From UBA652 sp964598235 (GTDB lineage: Bacteria; Pseudomonadota; Gammaproteobacteria; Nitrosococcales; Methylophagaceae): DNA of 14,546 nt. Numbering within the stretch: the stretch's first letter is position 1; each line of letters opens with the position of its first letter. Of this stretch, positions 1 through 6,688 are shown piece after piece. Position numbers and translations under genes: made by a program. Under the pieces are notes generated by a model. The model ran no database searches. It was not told the origin of the DNA and was given only the letters and a program-made list of their open reading frames with translations. Location of the stretch: contig CAZRAY010000045.1 of assembly GCA_964598235.1 (NCBI GenBank), positions 1 through 14,546 of the forward strand. Reading direction: 5' to 3'.

Positions 1-1
1 A

Positions 2-451
2 GCGACGGTCAAATTCATGATTGGTTTAATCATCTTATTGATCGGCTCTAAATTGTTGGTATGGGGCGCGGTAGGTGTGGCGACTTTGTTAGGGGTGAGC
101 GAACTAATTATTGGGTTGACGATCGTAGCGATTGGTACCAGTTTGCCAGAACTCGCTGCTTCCATTGCCTCGGTATTAAAGTCTGAACCGGATATTGCGA
201 TTGGGAATATTATTGGTTCAAATATTTTTAATTTATTGGCGGTGCTTGCGATGCCCGGCTTAATTGCACCGAGCCTATTAGATCCCGCTGTATTATCGCG
301 TGATTATGTGGTGATGGTGTTTTTAGCGGTATTATTATTCGCGTTTATTAGTGCCAATAAGCAGGGGCGCCTTGGTCGAGTGGCGGGCGGTGTGATGTTG
401 CTGGTGTATATTAGTTATAATGGATTATTGGCTTATCAAGGTGGTCTCTAA
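2..451 (+). CDS. yrbG: Calcium/sodium antiporter, YrbG family (C-terminal part)
   Basis: The reading frame is open to the left edge, so this is the last 149 residues of a protein of about 320 in this family. YrbG-type inner-membrane cation/calcium exchangers have two inverted repeats, each with an acidic ion-binding motif. The second motif is visible as GTSLPELAASIAS, followed by GNIIGSNIFNLL, which matches the alpha-2 repeat. The remainder is hydrophobic, with about four or five membrane segments, and ends YQGGL. The gene lies 5 bp before kdsD, the same order as in the E. coli yrbG-kdsD-kdsC-lptCAB cluster, so it is probably cotranscribed. The ATG at 17 is internal and not the true start. 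The transported ion is not shown by the sequence. Confidence 0.9.
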   Translation, partial: ATVKFMIGLIILLIGSKLLVWGAVGVATLLGVSELIIGLTIVAIGTSLPELAASIASVLKSEPDIAIGNIIGSNIFNLLAVLAMPGLIAPSLLDPAVLSRDYVVMVFLAVLLFAFISANKQGRLGRVAGGVMLLVYISYNGLLAYQGGL

Positions 452-456
452 ATTAG

Positions 457-1446
457 ATGACAACAGCATTCAATATTGAAGCAGAAAAATTAAAAGCGCT
501 TGGGCTGGCGGTGATTGAAACTGAAGCCAAGGCGATAGAAGCGCTCGGTCAGCGGATCGGTGATGCCTTTGTTGATGCCTGCCGATTTTTATTGAAATGT
601 GAAGGTCGGATTGTGGTTATTGGCATGGGAAAATCAGGCCATATTGGGGGTAAGATTGCAGCCACTTTGGCGAGCACGGGTAGCCCCGCTTTTTTTGTGC
701 ATCCCGGTGAAGCCAGCCATGGCGATTTAGGGATGATCACGGATAAAGATGTGGTGGTTGCCTTATCAAATTCGGGTGAAACCAGTGAAATTCTCACCAT
801 CCTACCAATTATAAAACGACTCGGCGTTCCCCTTGTTTTGTTAACGGGTCGCTTAGAATCTACTTTGGCGAAAAGTGCGGATGCTTGTCTTGATGTCAGC
901 GCTGCGCAAGAGGCTTGCCCGCTTGGTTTAGCACCGACTTCCAGCACCACCACCGCATTGGTGATGGGCGATGCATTAGCGGTTGCATTGCTTGAAGCAC
1001 GTGGTTTTACGGCAGAAGATTTTGCGCTCTCTCATCCCAATGGTACATTAGGCCGGCGGTTATTACTCCATGTCAGCGATGTAATGCATACAGGAGCGGC
1101 TATCCCACGCACTTTAGCCACAGCACCGATTACAGACGCCCTGCTTGAGATGAGTAATAAAGGCCTAGGGATGACGGCCGTCACGGATTCAGATGGGGCA
1201 CTGTTAGGTGTGTTTACCGATGGTGATTTACGCCGTGTGTTAGCAGAGACGATTGATGTGCATACCACAGCGATTTCAGAATGCATGACGCAAGAGTGTA
1301 AAACAGGTCGGCCAGACATGTTGGCGGCAGAAGCATTGGCATTGATGCAACAGCATAAGATCAATGGCTTATTAATCGTTGATGAACAAAAGAAATTGTT
1401 AGGCGCGTTGAATATGCATGATCTTCTCCGTGCAGGTGTCGTTTAA
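457..1446 (+). CDS. kdsD: Arabinose-5-phosphate isomerase KdsD
   Basis: Converts ribulose-5-phosphate to arabinose-5-phosphate, the first step of KDO synthesis for lipopolysaccharide, in the cytoplasm. The 329-residue length is normal for the family. A SIS sugar-phosphate domain spans about residues 40-180, with GMGKSG at 56-61, SNSGET at 104-109 and TSSTTT at 161-166. The signature LSHPNGTLGRRLL follows at 191-203, including the expected histidine (H193). Two CBS repeats fill about 205-329. The start ATG lies 5 bp after the antiporter stop, with only a weak, distant purine-rich RBS (AAGGTGG), so translational coupling is likely. The stop codon TAA is part of the left arm of a long palindrome that separates this gene from kdsC. 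Confidence 0.96.
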   Translation: MTTAFNIEAEKLKALGLAVIETEAKAIEALGQRIGDAFVDACRFLLKCEGRIVVIGMGKSGHIGGKIAATLASTGSPAFFVHPGEASHGDLGMITDKDVVVALSNSGETSEILTILPIIKRLGVPLVLLTGRLESTLAKSADACLDVSAAQEACPLGLAPTSSTTTALVMGDALAVALLEARGFTAEDFALSHPNGTLGRRLLLHVSDVMHTGAAIPRTLATAPITDALLEMSNKGLGMTAVTDSDGALLGVFTDGDLRRVLAETIDVHTTAISECMTQECKTGRPDMLAAEALALMQQHKINGLLIVDEQKKLLGALNMHDLLRAGVV

Positions 1447-1532
1447 TTGTTTCTGAATAATGCACTTTTTGCGCTTCAGTTCCTCAAACCGCCTTGCTGA
1501 AAAACAAAAATCACATTATTCAGAAACAATTA
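1444..1532. repeat. 89-bp palindrome between kdsD and kdsC
   Basis: The outer arms are a perfect 19-bp inverted repeat: TAATTGTTTCTGAATAATG at 1444-1462 and its exact reverse complement at 1514-1532. Pairing resumes further in, with TTTTTG against CAAAAA and TTCAG against CTGAA, separated by 3-nt mismatched bulges. This leaves a loop of about 17 nt around 1480-1496. The left arm begins with the kdsD stop codon. No T-run follows, so it is not a classic terminator. It could be a small non-autonomous element (MITE-like) or an RNA hairpin that adjusts kdsC expression. Confidence 0.85.
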
Positions 1533-1550
1533 TAGAGTTAAAGGGATAGG

Positions 1551-2072
1551 ATGAAAGATATTTTAGAACGCTGCAAAGCCATTAAACTCGTTATTTTTGA
1601 TGTGGATGGGGTGTTGACCGATGGCCGTATTATTATTGGTGATGATGGGCAAGAATATAAGGCATTTAATTCGCGTGATGGTCATGGGATGAAACTGTTG
1701 CAATATACGGGTGTCGATGTAGGTATCATTACAGGGAGAACCTCAGAGGTGGTTAAACATCGAATGGAAGGCTTAGGCATTAAACATATCTATCAAGGCC
1801 AACAGGTGAAGCTGCCAGCATTTGAATCGCTTATTGCAGAGCTGAGTCTAACACCTGAGCAATGTGCTTATGTGGGAGATGATATTGTTGATTTATCCAT
1901 TATGAGTCGCGTCGGTTTAGCGGTTGCGGTGAAAGATGCCCATCCTTTGGTAAAACAAACTGCGCATTGGGTAACGCCTGCAGTAGGTGGTGCAGGGGCA
2001 GTGCGTGAATTGTGTGAGTTAATTATGCAAGGCCAAGACACATGGCAGGATCAAATTGAACGACACTGCTAA
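1551..2072 (+). CDS. kdsC: KDO-8-phosphate phosphatase KdsC
   Basis: Removes phosphate from KDO-8-phosphate to give free KDO for lipid A-core assembly. This is a HAD-superfamily enzyme of the small, cap-less type that works as a tetramer. The 173 residues match the family length. The catalytic motif DVDGVLTDG (D17, D19) is at the N-terminus. The second motif is IITGR (59-63), the conserved lysine lies in QVKLPA (about K87), and the metal-binding VGDDIVDL is at 108-115. The start ATG has a good RBS (AAAGGGATAGG). The 3' end overlaps the proposed lptC start by 17 bp. It sits just downstream of the 89-bp palindrome. Confidence 0.96.
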   Translation: MKDILERCKAIKLVIFDVDGVLTDGRIIIGDDGQEYKAFNSRDGHGMKLLQYTGVDVGIITGRTSEVVKHRMEGLGIKHIYQGQQVKLPAFESLIAELSLTPEQCAYVGDDIVDLSIMSRVGLAVAVKDAHPLVKQTAHWVTPAVGGAGAVRELCELIMQGQDTWQDQIERHC

Positions 2073-2655
2073 GCTTCAGAAAACAACGCGTTTACGATGG
2101 TTAATGCGGCTGATTTTGGTCTGCATTGCCGTGTTCAGTGTGAGCTTGTTTTTCAAGGCCAGCGATGAAAAGATCATAACAACGCCGATCTCTCTATCAC
2201 AAACAGGCAGGATGAGCGATTATGTGATGTCTGATTTTACGGTGACCACCATGGATGAAACCGGCAAACCCTATCGCATTTTATCGGGTAGCCATATGGC
2301 GCATTATCCTGATGATGATAGTATTGAAGTTACCTCGCAGATTAGCCATTTTGTGGATGAAGAGGGACAAACATGGTTGATTTTGTCAGATAAAGGCACC
2401 ACTTATGAAGATAGCGACGAAGTGCAGCTAGCCGGTAATGTCATGATTACTCGCCCAGGTAATAAAGAGATAGAACTCTATACCGATAGCTTACATATTG
2501 ATTTGGCCGCAGGCACAGCAGATACCGATCAGGCTGTGAAAATGGTATCGCCAACCGGGGTCACCTTCGGCACAGGCTTAGATGCAGATTTAAATAAGAG
2601 CATCGTGAAATTACATTCTAAAGTTAGAGGGAATTATGAACCATTTATTCATTAA
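2056..2655 (+). CDS. lptC: LPS export protein LptC
   Basis: Bitopic inner-membrane protein that receives LPS from the LptB2FG transporter and passes it to LptA. Of its 199 residues (E. coli about 191), about 15-33 form the single membrane anchor (LMRLILVCIAVFSVSLFF). The rest is a periplasmic beta-rich domain with the phrases MSDFTVTTMDETGKPYRIL and DKGTTYEDSDEVQLAGNV typical of LptC/YrbK. The chosen start is TTG at 2056, inside the end of kdsC, because AGGA lies at a suitable distance. ATG at 2104 is an alternative but would cut into the anchor. The 3' end overlaps lptA by 20 bp, so coupling is likely. Confidence 0.93.
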   Translation: MNDTAKLQKTTRLRWLMRLILVCIAVFSVSLFFKASDEKIITTPISLSQTGRMSDYVMSDFTVTTMDETGKPYRILSGSHMAHYPDDDSIEVTSQISHFVDEEGQTWLILSDKGTTYEDSDEVQLAGNVMITRPGNKEIELYTDSLHIDLAAGTADTDQAVKMVSPTGVTFGTGLDADLNKSIVKLHSKVRGNYEPFIH

Positions 2656-3433
2656 ATTATCAGCGCTATTAATGTTGCTATTGCTCCCTATTATGGGGTG
2701 GGCACTAGAAAGCGATAGCATGCAGCCAATCAATATTGAGGCAGATGAGGCCTTGTTAAATGATAAAACAGGCTTTACTGAATATAAGGGGCGTGCAATT
2801 TTAACGCAAGGGTCACTTAAGATTGAAGGCGATACGATTACTTTCCATTTTGATAAAAATAAAGAGATCACCAAAGCGGTTGCCGTGGGTAAATTAGCAA
2901 CGTATCAGCAAGTGCAAACACAAGGTGAAGATGCCGTTAAAGCACGCGGCACGCGGATGGAATATTTTCCAGAAACGCAAACTATTATCTTGATTGGTAA
3001 AGCGTATGTGACTCAAAATGGTGATACATTTAGTGGTCCACGAATTAAATATGATATTGCTAAAAATATTGTTTATGCAGGGAAGGGAGCGGCTTCTGGA
3101 AATACAGGAGAACCGGCAGAAACGGGCGGGCGGGTGCATGTTGTAATTCAGCCAGCAGGGAATAAAGCCAGCGTCGCGGTGCCGATAGAACCGACGATAT
3201 CAGTGCCACCAGTTGAGATAAATGATGCAGCAGCGGGTGCCGGCTTTGCAACAACCCGACTTAATATTCGTGCAGAGCCTGATGTGGGTTCGGTTAAGGT
3301 GGGTTCATTGCCCCCACATGGGCAGTTCACGGTGCTCAGTGAAAATGAGGATTGGTTGCAAATTCAAACCAATGTGAGTGGTGAAAATTTGATTGGTTGG
3401 GTTAGCCGTACTTACGTTAAGCTAAATAATTAG
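2636..3433 (+). CDS. lptA: LptA periplasmic LPS bridge protein with extra C-terminal SH3b domain
   Basis: LptA forms the periplasmic beta-jellyroll bridge that carries LPS from LptC to LptD. Residues 1-23 are a signal peptide (cleavage near GWA-LES). The OstA/LptA domain runs about 29-172, from PINIEADEALL to GGRVHVVIQP. A proline- and alanine-rich linker (about 173-204) follows. Residues 205-263 then form a bacterial SH3 domain: TTRLNIRAEPDVGSVKVGSL, LSENEDWLQIQ and GWVSRTYVKL are the usual SH3b landmarks. Typical LptA is about 185 residues, so the 265-residue length reflects this fusion. The RBS GAGGG precedes the ATG. lptB begins 1 bp after the stop. I infer, but cannot show, that the SH3b domain tethers LptA to peptidoglycan or a partner. 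Confidence 0.92.
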   Translation: MNHLFIKLSALLMLLLLPIMGWALESDSMQPINIEADEALLNDKTGFTEYKGRAILTQGSLKIEGDTITFHFDKNKEITKAVAVGKLATYQQVQTQGEDAVKARGTRMEYFPETQTIILIGKAYVTQNGDTFSGPRIKYDIAKNIVYAGKGAASGNTGEPAETGGRVHVVIQPAGNKASVAVPIEPTISVPPVEINDAAAGAGFATTRLNIRAEPDVGSVKVGSLPPHGQFTVLSENEDWLQIQTNVSGENLIGWVSRTYVKLNN

Positions 3434-3434
3434 C

Positions 3435-4160
3435 ATGTCGACATTACATGCAAGCAACCTCACAAAACGTTTTGCTGCCCGCGAGGTTGTCAAAGGGATC
3501 TCGTTAACGGTAAGAGCGGGTGAAATTGTGGGTTTGCTTGGGCCAAATGGCGCAGGGAAAACCACCAGTTTTTATATGATGGTTGGGTTGGTGCTACCAG
3601 ATAGTGGCGATGTATTTATTAATAAGCAAGATGTCACCACGATGCCCATCGACCAACGGGCGCATCTTGGATTAAGCTATTTACCACAAGAAGCCTCTGT
3701 TTTTCGAAAACTGACGGTTGAACAAAATTTGGTTGCCATTATTGAAACGCGGTCAGACTTGGATGCAGCGGGCCAAGCAGCGTTGCTCGAGGGTTTGCTC
3801 CACGATTTTCGGATTGAACCCATTCGAGGCTCATTGGGTCTGAGTTTGTCGGGTGGTGAACGTCGCCGCGTTGAAATTGCGCGCGCATTGACTATGTCGC
3901 CTAAATTCATTTTATTAGATGAACCTTTTGCGGGGGTAGATCCCATCTCAATTTTGGATATCCAAGCGATTATTCAGCAACTTGCGGCGCGCGATATTGG
4001 GGTATTGATTACCGACCATAATGTACGAGAAACCCTTAAAATATGCGATCATGCCTATATTATGGATGAGGGTGAAATCATTGCGGAAGGGACATCTGAG
4101 GTGATATTAGCCAATAAGCAGGTGAAGGAAGTGTATCTAGGCCATAGCTTTAGCCTTTAG
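3435..4160 (+). CDS. lptB: LPS export ABC transporter ATPase LptB
   Basis: Cytoplasmic ATPase of the LptB2FG complex, which extracts LPS from the inner membrane. The 241 residues carry the full ABC set: Walker A GPNGAGKTT (36-44), Q-loop YLPQEASVFRKLTVEQN around Q85, signature LSGGERRRVEIARAL (138-152), Walker B FILLDEPFAGVDP with catalytic E163, and switch histidine H195 in ITDHNVRET. The C-terminus (VKEVYLGHSFSL) matches the family. Its start is 1 bp from the lptA stop. In many gammaproteobacteria rpoN follows, but here the next gene is rpmA after about 150 bp. No clear terminator is visible directly after it. Confidence 0.97.
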   Translation: MSTLHASNLTKRFAAREVVKGISLTVRAGEIVGLLGPNGAGKTTSFYMMVGLVLPDSGDVFINKQDVTTMPIDQRAHLGLSYLPQEASVFRKLTVEQNLVAIIETRSDLDAAGQAALLEGLLHDFRIEPIRGSLGLSLSGGERRRVEIARALTMSPKFILLDEPFAGVDPISILDIQAIIQQLAARDIGVLITDHNVRETLKICDHAYIMDEGEIIAEGTSEVILANKQVKEVYLGHSFSL

Positions 4161-4186
4161 TATTCGCTAAGCAAGGCAATTTGGAG

Positions 4187-4215
4187 TTGATCTATCGTCA
4201 TAAAAGCATTAAAAT
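4187..4215 (+). promoter_or_regulatory. Candidate sigma-70 promoter for rpmA
   Basis: TTGATC at 4187-4192 and TAAAAT at 4210-4215 are separated by exactly 17 bp, a good match to the sigma-70 consensus. The promoter lies in the lptB-rpmA gap and would give a leader of about 90 nt. It fits the need for strong ribosomal-protein expression. No start site has been measured. Confidence 0.5.
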
Positions 4216-4250
4216 GTTCGGTTCTGTTATGGGGTTTGGGTTTGATCGGC

Positions 4251-4282
4251 CGCATAAACAACATAAATATTTCGCTTATGCG
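4251..4282 (+). repeat. Small inverted repeat in rpmA leader
   Basis: CGCATAA at 4251-4257 pairs perfectly with TTATGCG at 4276-4282 across an 18-nt loop. It lies 30 nt upstream of the rpmA start and would be in the rpmA 5' leader if the candidate promoter is used. A 7-bp stem may be chance. A regulatory role is only a guess. Confidence 0.3.
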
Positions 4283-4311
4283 CTGCATGAGTATTGATTG
4301 AGGGTAGTAAA

Positions 4312-4569
4312 ATGGCACATAAGAAAGCGGGTGGTAGTACGCGGAACGGACGCGATTCAGAGTCGAAACGACTTGGCGTAAAACGCTATGGTGGTGAAGC
4401 CGTTTTAGCAGGTAACATCCTTATTCGTCAACGTGGCACACGTGTTCACGCAGGAAAAAATGTTGAATTAGGTCGTGACCATACTTTATTTGCCACATCA
4501 GATGGCAAAGTTCAGTTTGAAGTTAAAGGCCCTAAAAACCGTCAATTTGTAAGCGTTGTCGCTGCTTAA
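4312..4569 (+). CDS. rpmA: 50S ribosomal protein L27
   Basis: L27 of the large ribosomal subunit, whose N-terminal tail reaches the peptidyl-transferase centre. The 85 residues begin MAHKKAGGSTRNGRDSES and continue through RYGGEAVLAGNILIRQRGT, a clear family match with no N-terminal cleavage extension. The ATG at 4312 is chosen over an upstream TTG at 4294 because of the conserved MAHKK start and the GAGGG RBS 7 bp before it. The gene is followed by a strong terminator, so it appears monocistronic. Its usual upstream partner rplU (L21) is not in the 150-bp gap before it, which is unusual. Confidence 0.97.
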   Translation: MAHKKAGGSTRNGRDSESKRLGVKRYGGEAVLAGNILIRQRGTRVHAGKNVELGRDHTLFATSDGKVQFEVKGPKNRQFVSVVAA

Positions 4570-4605
4570 TCGGTTGCTAAATTAGCCCATTTAATTGGGT
4601 ATAAT

Positions 4606-4633
4606 AAAAGCCCTGCACTAGCGGGGCTTTTTT
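4606..4633 (+). terminator. Rho-independent terminator after rpmA
   Basis: AAAAGCCCTGC, loop ACTA, then GCGGGGCTTTTTT: an 11-bp stem with one G-U pair followed by a T-run. It lies 36 bp past the rpmA stop and separates rpmA from obg. Confidence 0.9.
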
Positions 4634-4654
4634 GTTTCTATTGTACGAGTTGTC

Positions 4655-4751
4655 TTTTCCGCCAGCACTGCGTTAAAAATAGCTTCAAAATGCTCATTTA
4701 CGAATTGTAAACTGCGCTATTTCGACTATTTTTGCCTTGTTCTGACGAAAA
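4655..4751. repeat. Large imperfect palindrome upstream of obg
   Basis: The stretch is centred near 4704, where TTTAC (4697-4701) mirrors GTAAA (4707-4711). Arms extend outwards imperfectly: AAAAATAG on the left mirrors CTATTTTT on the right, and TTTTCCGCCAG on the left mirrors CTGACGAAAA on the right. The total is about 97 bp, between the rpmA terminator and obg. Palindromes of this style occur dispersed in gammaproteobacterial genomes as I recall them, but I cannot confirm the family here. It might also serve as an mRNA hairpin or hold the obg promoter region, where I saw no convincing -35/-10 pair. Confidence 0.6.
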
Positions 4752-4790
4752 ATACTTATCGTGCAAATATCTCACAAAGAGTTAGATAAA

Positions 4791-5852
4791 ATGAAATTTG
4801 TTGATGAAGTAAAGATCCAAGTACACGCAGGTGCAGGCGGCAATGGCTGTTTGAGCTTTCGTCGTGAGAAGAATATCCCCTTTGGTGGCCCTGATGGGGG
4901 TGATGGCGGTGATGGTGGGGATGTGTATTTGCAAGTAGATAGTGCAGTCAATACCCTGATCGATTTTCGTTATAAGCGGAATTTCCATGCGGAACGTGGT
5001 CAACATGGCCAAGGCCGCTTGTGTAGCGGTGCGCAGGGCGAGGATTTAGTTATCCCTGTGCCGCCAGGTACAGAAGTGTGGGATGATGATACCGATGAAT
5101 TAATGGGTGATTTGCTGGTGATTGGCAATACCCTATTAGTCGCGAAAGGCGGTTGGCATGGTTTGGGCAATACCCGCTATAAATCAAGCGTGAACCGCGC
5201 GCCGCGTAAAACATCGGATGGCACGCCAGGTGAAAGCCGTACCTTACGCATGGAAATGAAGGTGATGGCGGATATTGGCTTATTAGGCTTGCCTAATGCA
5301 GGTAAATCGACCTTTATTCGCCAAGTCTCTGCTGCGCAACCTAAGGTAGCAAATTATCCGTTTACAACGTTACACCCTAATTTAGGTGTCGTAACGATGA
5401 AAGATGTGCGTAGTTTCGTCATTGCGGATATTCCGGGTTTGGTGGAAGGCGCATCGGAAGGTGCAGGGTTAGGTTTACAATTTTTGCGCCATTTAACGCG
5501 CACGCGGCTATTACTGCATATGGTGGATATGGCGCCTGTGGATGTGAAACAAGATCCGGTTGAAAGTGTGCGGATCATCAATAAAGAATTAGAGCGATAT
5601 AGTGAAGCGCTGGGTAAACAAGATCAATGGTTAGTGTTAAATAAACTTGATCTCGTACCCGAAGATATCCGTGATGAACTCTGCCAAGAGGTGATTGATA
5701 CCCTAGGGTGGCAAGATAAGGTATATTATATCAGTGGCGAATCAGGAGAAGGCTGTGATGCGCTATGCGATGATATTATGGATTATTTGGATGATGTAAA
5801 AGAGGCCGAAGCGGCCGCTTTATTAGCAGAAAAAGAAGACAATGACGGATAA
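4791..5852 (+). CDS. obg: GTPase Obg/CgtA
   Basis: Essential ribosome-associated GTPase involved in 50S assembly and stress signalling. The 353 residues begin with the glycine-rich Obg fold (1-160: MKFVDEVKIQVHAGAGGNGC, FGGPDGGDGGDGGDV). The G domain follows: G1 GLPNAGKS (166-173), G2 region NYPFTTLHPN, G3 DIPG (213-216) and G4 NKLD. The tail is short and acidic, with no OCT domain. ATG at 4791 is preferred to a GTG 30 bp upstream because MKFVDE is the conserved start. The RBS is weak (AAGAG). The 3' end overlaps proB by 11 bp, so the two are probably an operon, as in Pseudomonas and Neisseria. Confidence 0.97.
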   Translation: MKFVDEVKIQVHAGAGGNGCLSFRREKNIPFGGPDGGDGGDGGDVYLQVDSAVNTLIDFRYKRNFHAERGQHGQGRLCSGAQGEDLVIPVPPGTEVWDDDTDELMGDLLVIGNTLLVAKGGWHGLGNTRYKSSVNRAPRKTSDGTPGESRTLRMEMKVMADIGLLGLPNAGKSTFIRQVSAAQPKVANYPFTTLHPNLGVVTMKDVRSFVIADIPGLVEGASEGAGLGLQFLRHLTRTRLLLHMVDMAPVDVKQDPVESVRIINKELERYSEALGKQDQWLVLNKLDLVPEDIRDELCQEVIDTLGWQDKVYYISGESGEGCDALCDDIMDYLDDVKEAEAAALLAEKEDNDG

Positions 5853-6642
5853 AACAACACACCAACAACTTACCGAGAAAAAACGCTGGGTCATCAAAAT
5901 CGGTAGCGCCTTGCTAACGAAAGAAGGCGAAGGGCTGGATCGCGATCGTGTGCGTTGGTTGAGTGATGAAATTGCATGGTTGAAATCACAAGGCAAAGAA
6001 GTGGTGTTAGTTACCTCTGGCTCGGTTGCTGCAGGTATGCAAGAACTAGGTTGGCTTGAGCGGCCACGAGAGCTCTATCAATTACAAGCAGCCGCAAGCG
6101 TTGGCCAAATGGACCTCATCCAAGCCTATGCCGCCGCATTTAAAGTACATGGTATCCATACCGCGCAAATTCTCCTCACCCATGCTGATCTTACCGATAC
6201 AGAGCGTTATACCAACGCACAAACGGTAATGATGAACTTGCTAGAGATGGGCGTGGTACCCGTTGTGAATGAAAATGACACGATTGCCACCGAAGAAATC
6301 CGCTTTGGCGATAATGATACCTTAGCTGCGATGACCGCTGGCTTGGTAGCTGGGGATTTATTGGTGATTCTAACCGATCAAGATGGCTTATTTGATTCCG
6401 ATCCCCGCTCAAATCCAGATGCAAAACTCATTGCCAGCGCGCCTGCTAACGATCCTGCATTAGATGCAATGGCAAGTAAAGGGGCTGGGAAACTAGGTCG
6501 TGGCGGGATGGCAACTAAGCTATTGGCTGCCCGTCGTGCCGCGGTATCAGGCGCGGATACAGTTATTCTATCGGGTAAAAAGCCTGATAATATTCGCAAG
6601 CTGTTTGCCGGTGAGCAAGTGGGCACTTTACTACACAGTTAA
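5842..6642 (+). CDS. proB: Glutamate 5-kinase, short form without PUA domain
   Basis: Phosphorylates glutamate to glutamyl-5-phosphate, the first step of proline synthesis. The 266 residues contain a complete amino-acid-kinase domain: KIGSALL (19-25), VTSGSVAAG (57-65), NENDT (143-147), FGDNDTLAA (155-163), TDQDGLF (178-184) and GRGGMATK (219-226). The protein stops after EQVGTLLHS, the point where longer homologues (about 367 residues) enter the RNA-binding-like PUA domain. The 46 bp after the stop encode no PUA in any frame, so this looks like a natural short form rather than a recent frameshift. No proA is present in the window. Confidence 0.94.
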   Translation: MTDKTTHQQLTEKKRWVIKIGSALLTKEGEGLDRDRVRWLSDEIAWLKSQGKEVVLVTSGSVAAGMQELGWLERPRELYQLQAAASVGQMDLIQAYAAAFKVHGIHTAQILLTHADLTDTERYTNAQTVMMNLLEMGVVPVVNENDTIATEEIRFGDNDTLAAMTAGLVAGDLLVILTDQDGLFDSDPRSNPDAKLIASAPANDPALDAMASKGAGKLGRGGMATKLLAARRAAVSGADTVILSGKKPDNIRKLFAGEQVGTLLHS

Positions 6643-6688
6643 AATACGTCATTCCTATACTTGATTATTCATTGTGCTGGGTCACAAA

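Noticed and set aside
1466..1510. Terminator between kdsD and kdsC
   Set aside because: The palindrome is long but no T-run follows the outer stem, and kdsC has no separate promoter that I can recognise, so readthrough is expected.
4181..4297. 38-codon open frame between lptB and rpmA
   Set aside because: It starts with TTG, has a poor RBS, overlaps the rpmA promoter candidate and resembles neither L21 nor another family I know. It is more likely a leader than a gene.
4600..4605. Perfect TATAAT after rpmA
   Set aside because: No -35 box lies at a usable distance, and the rpmA terminator stem begins immediately after it.
6650..6658. CGTCATTCC after proB, similar to the start of the repeat at the truC end
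   Set aside because: Only nine bases match and there is no GGGAAT partner, so it may be chance.
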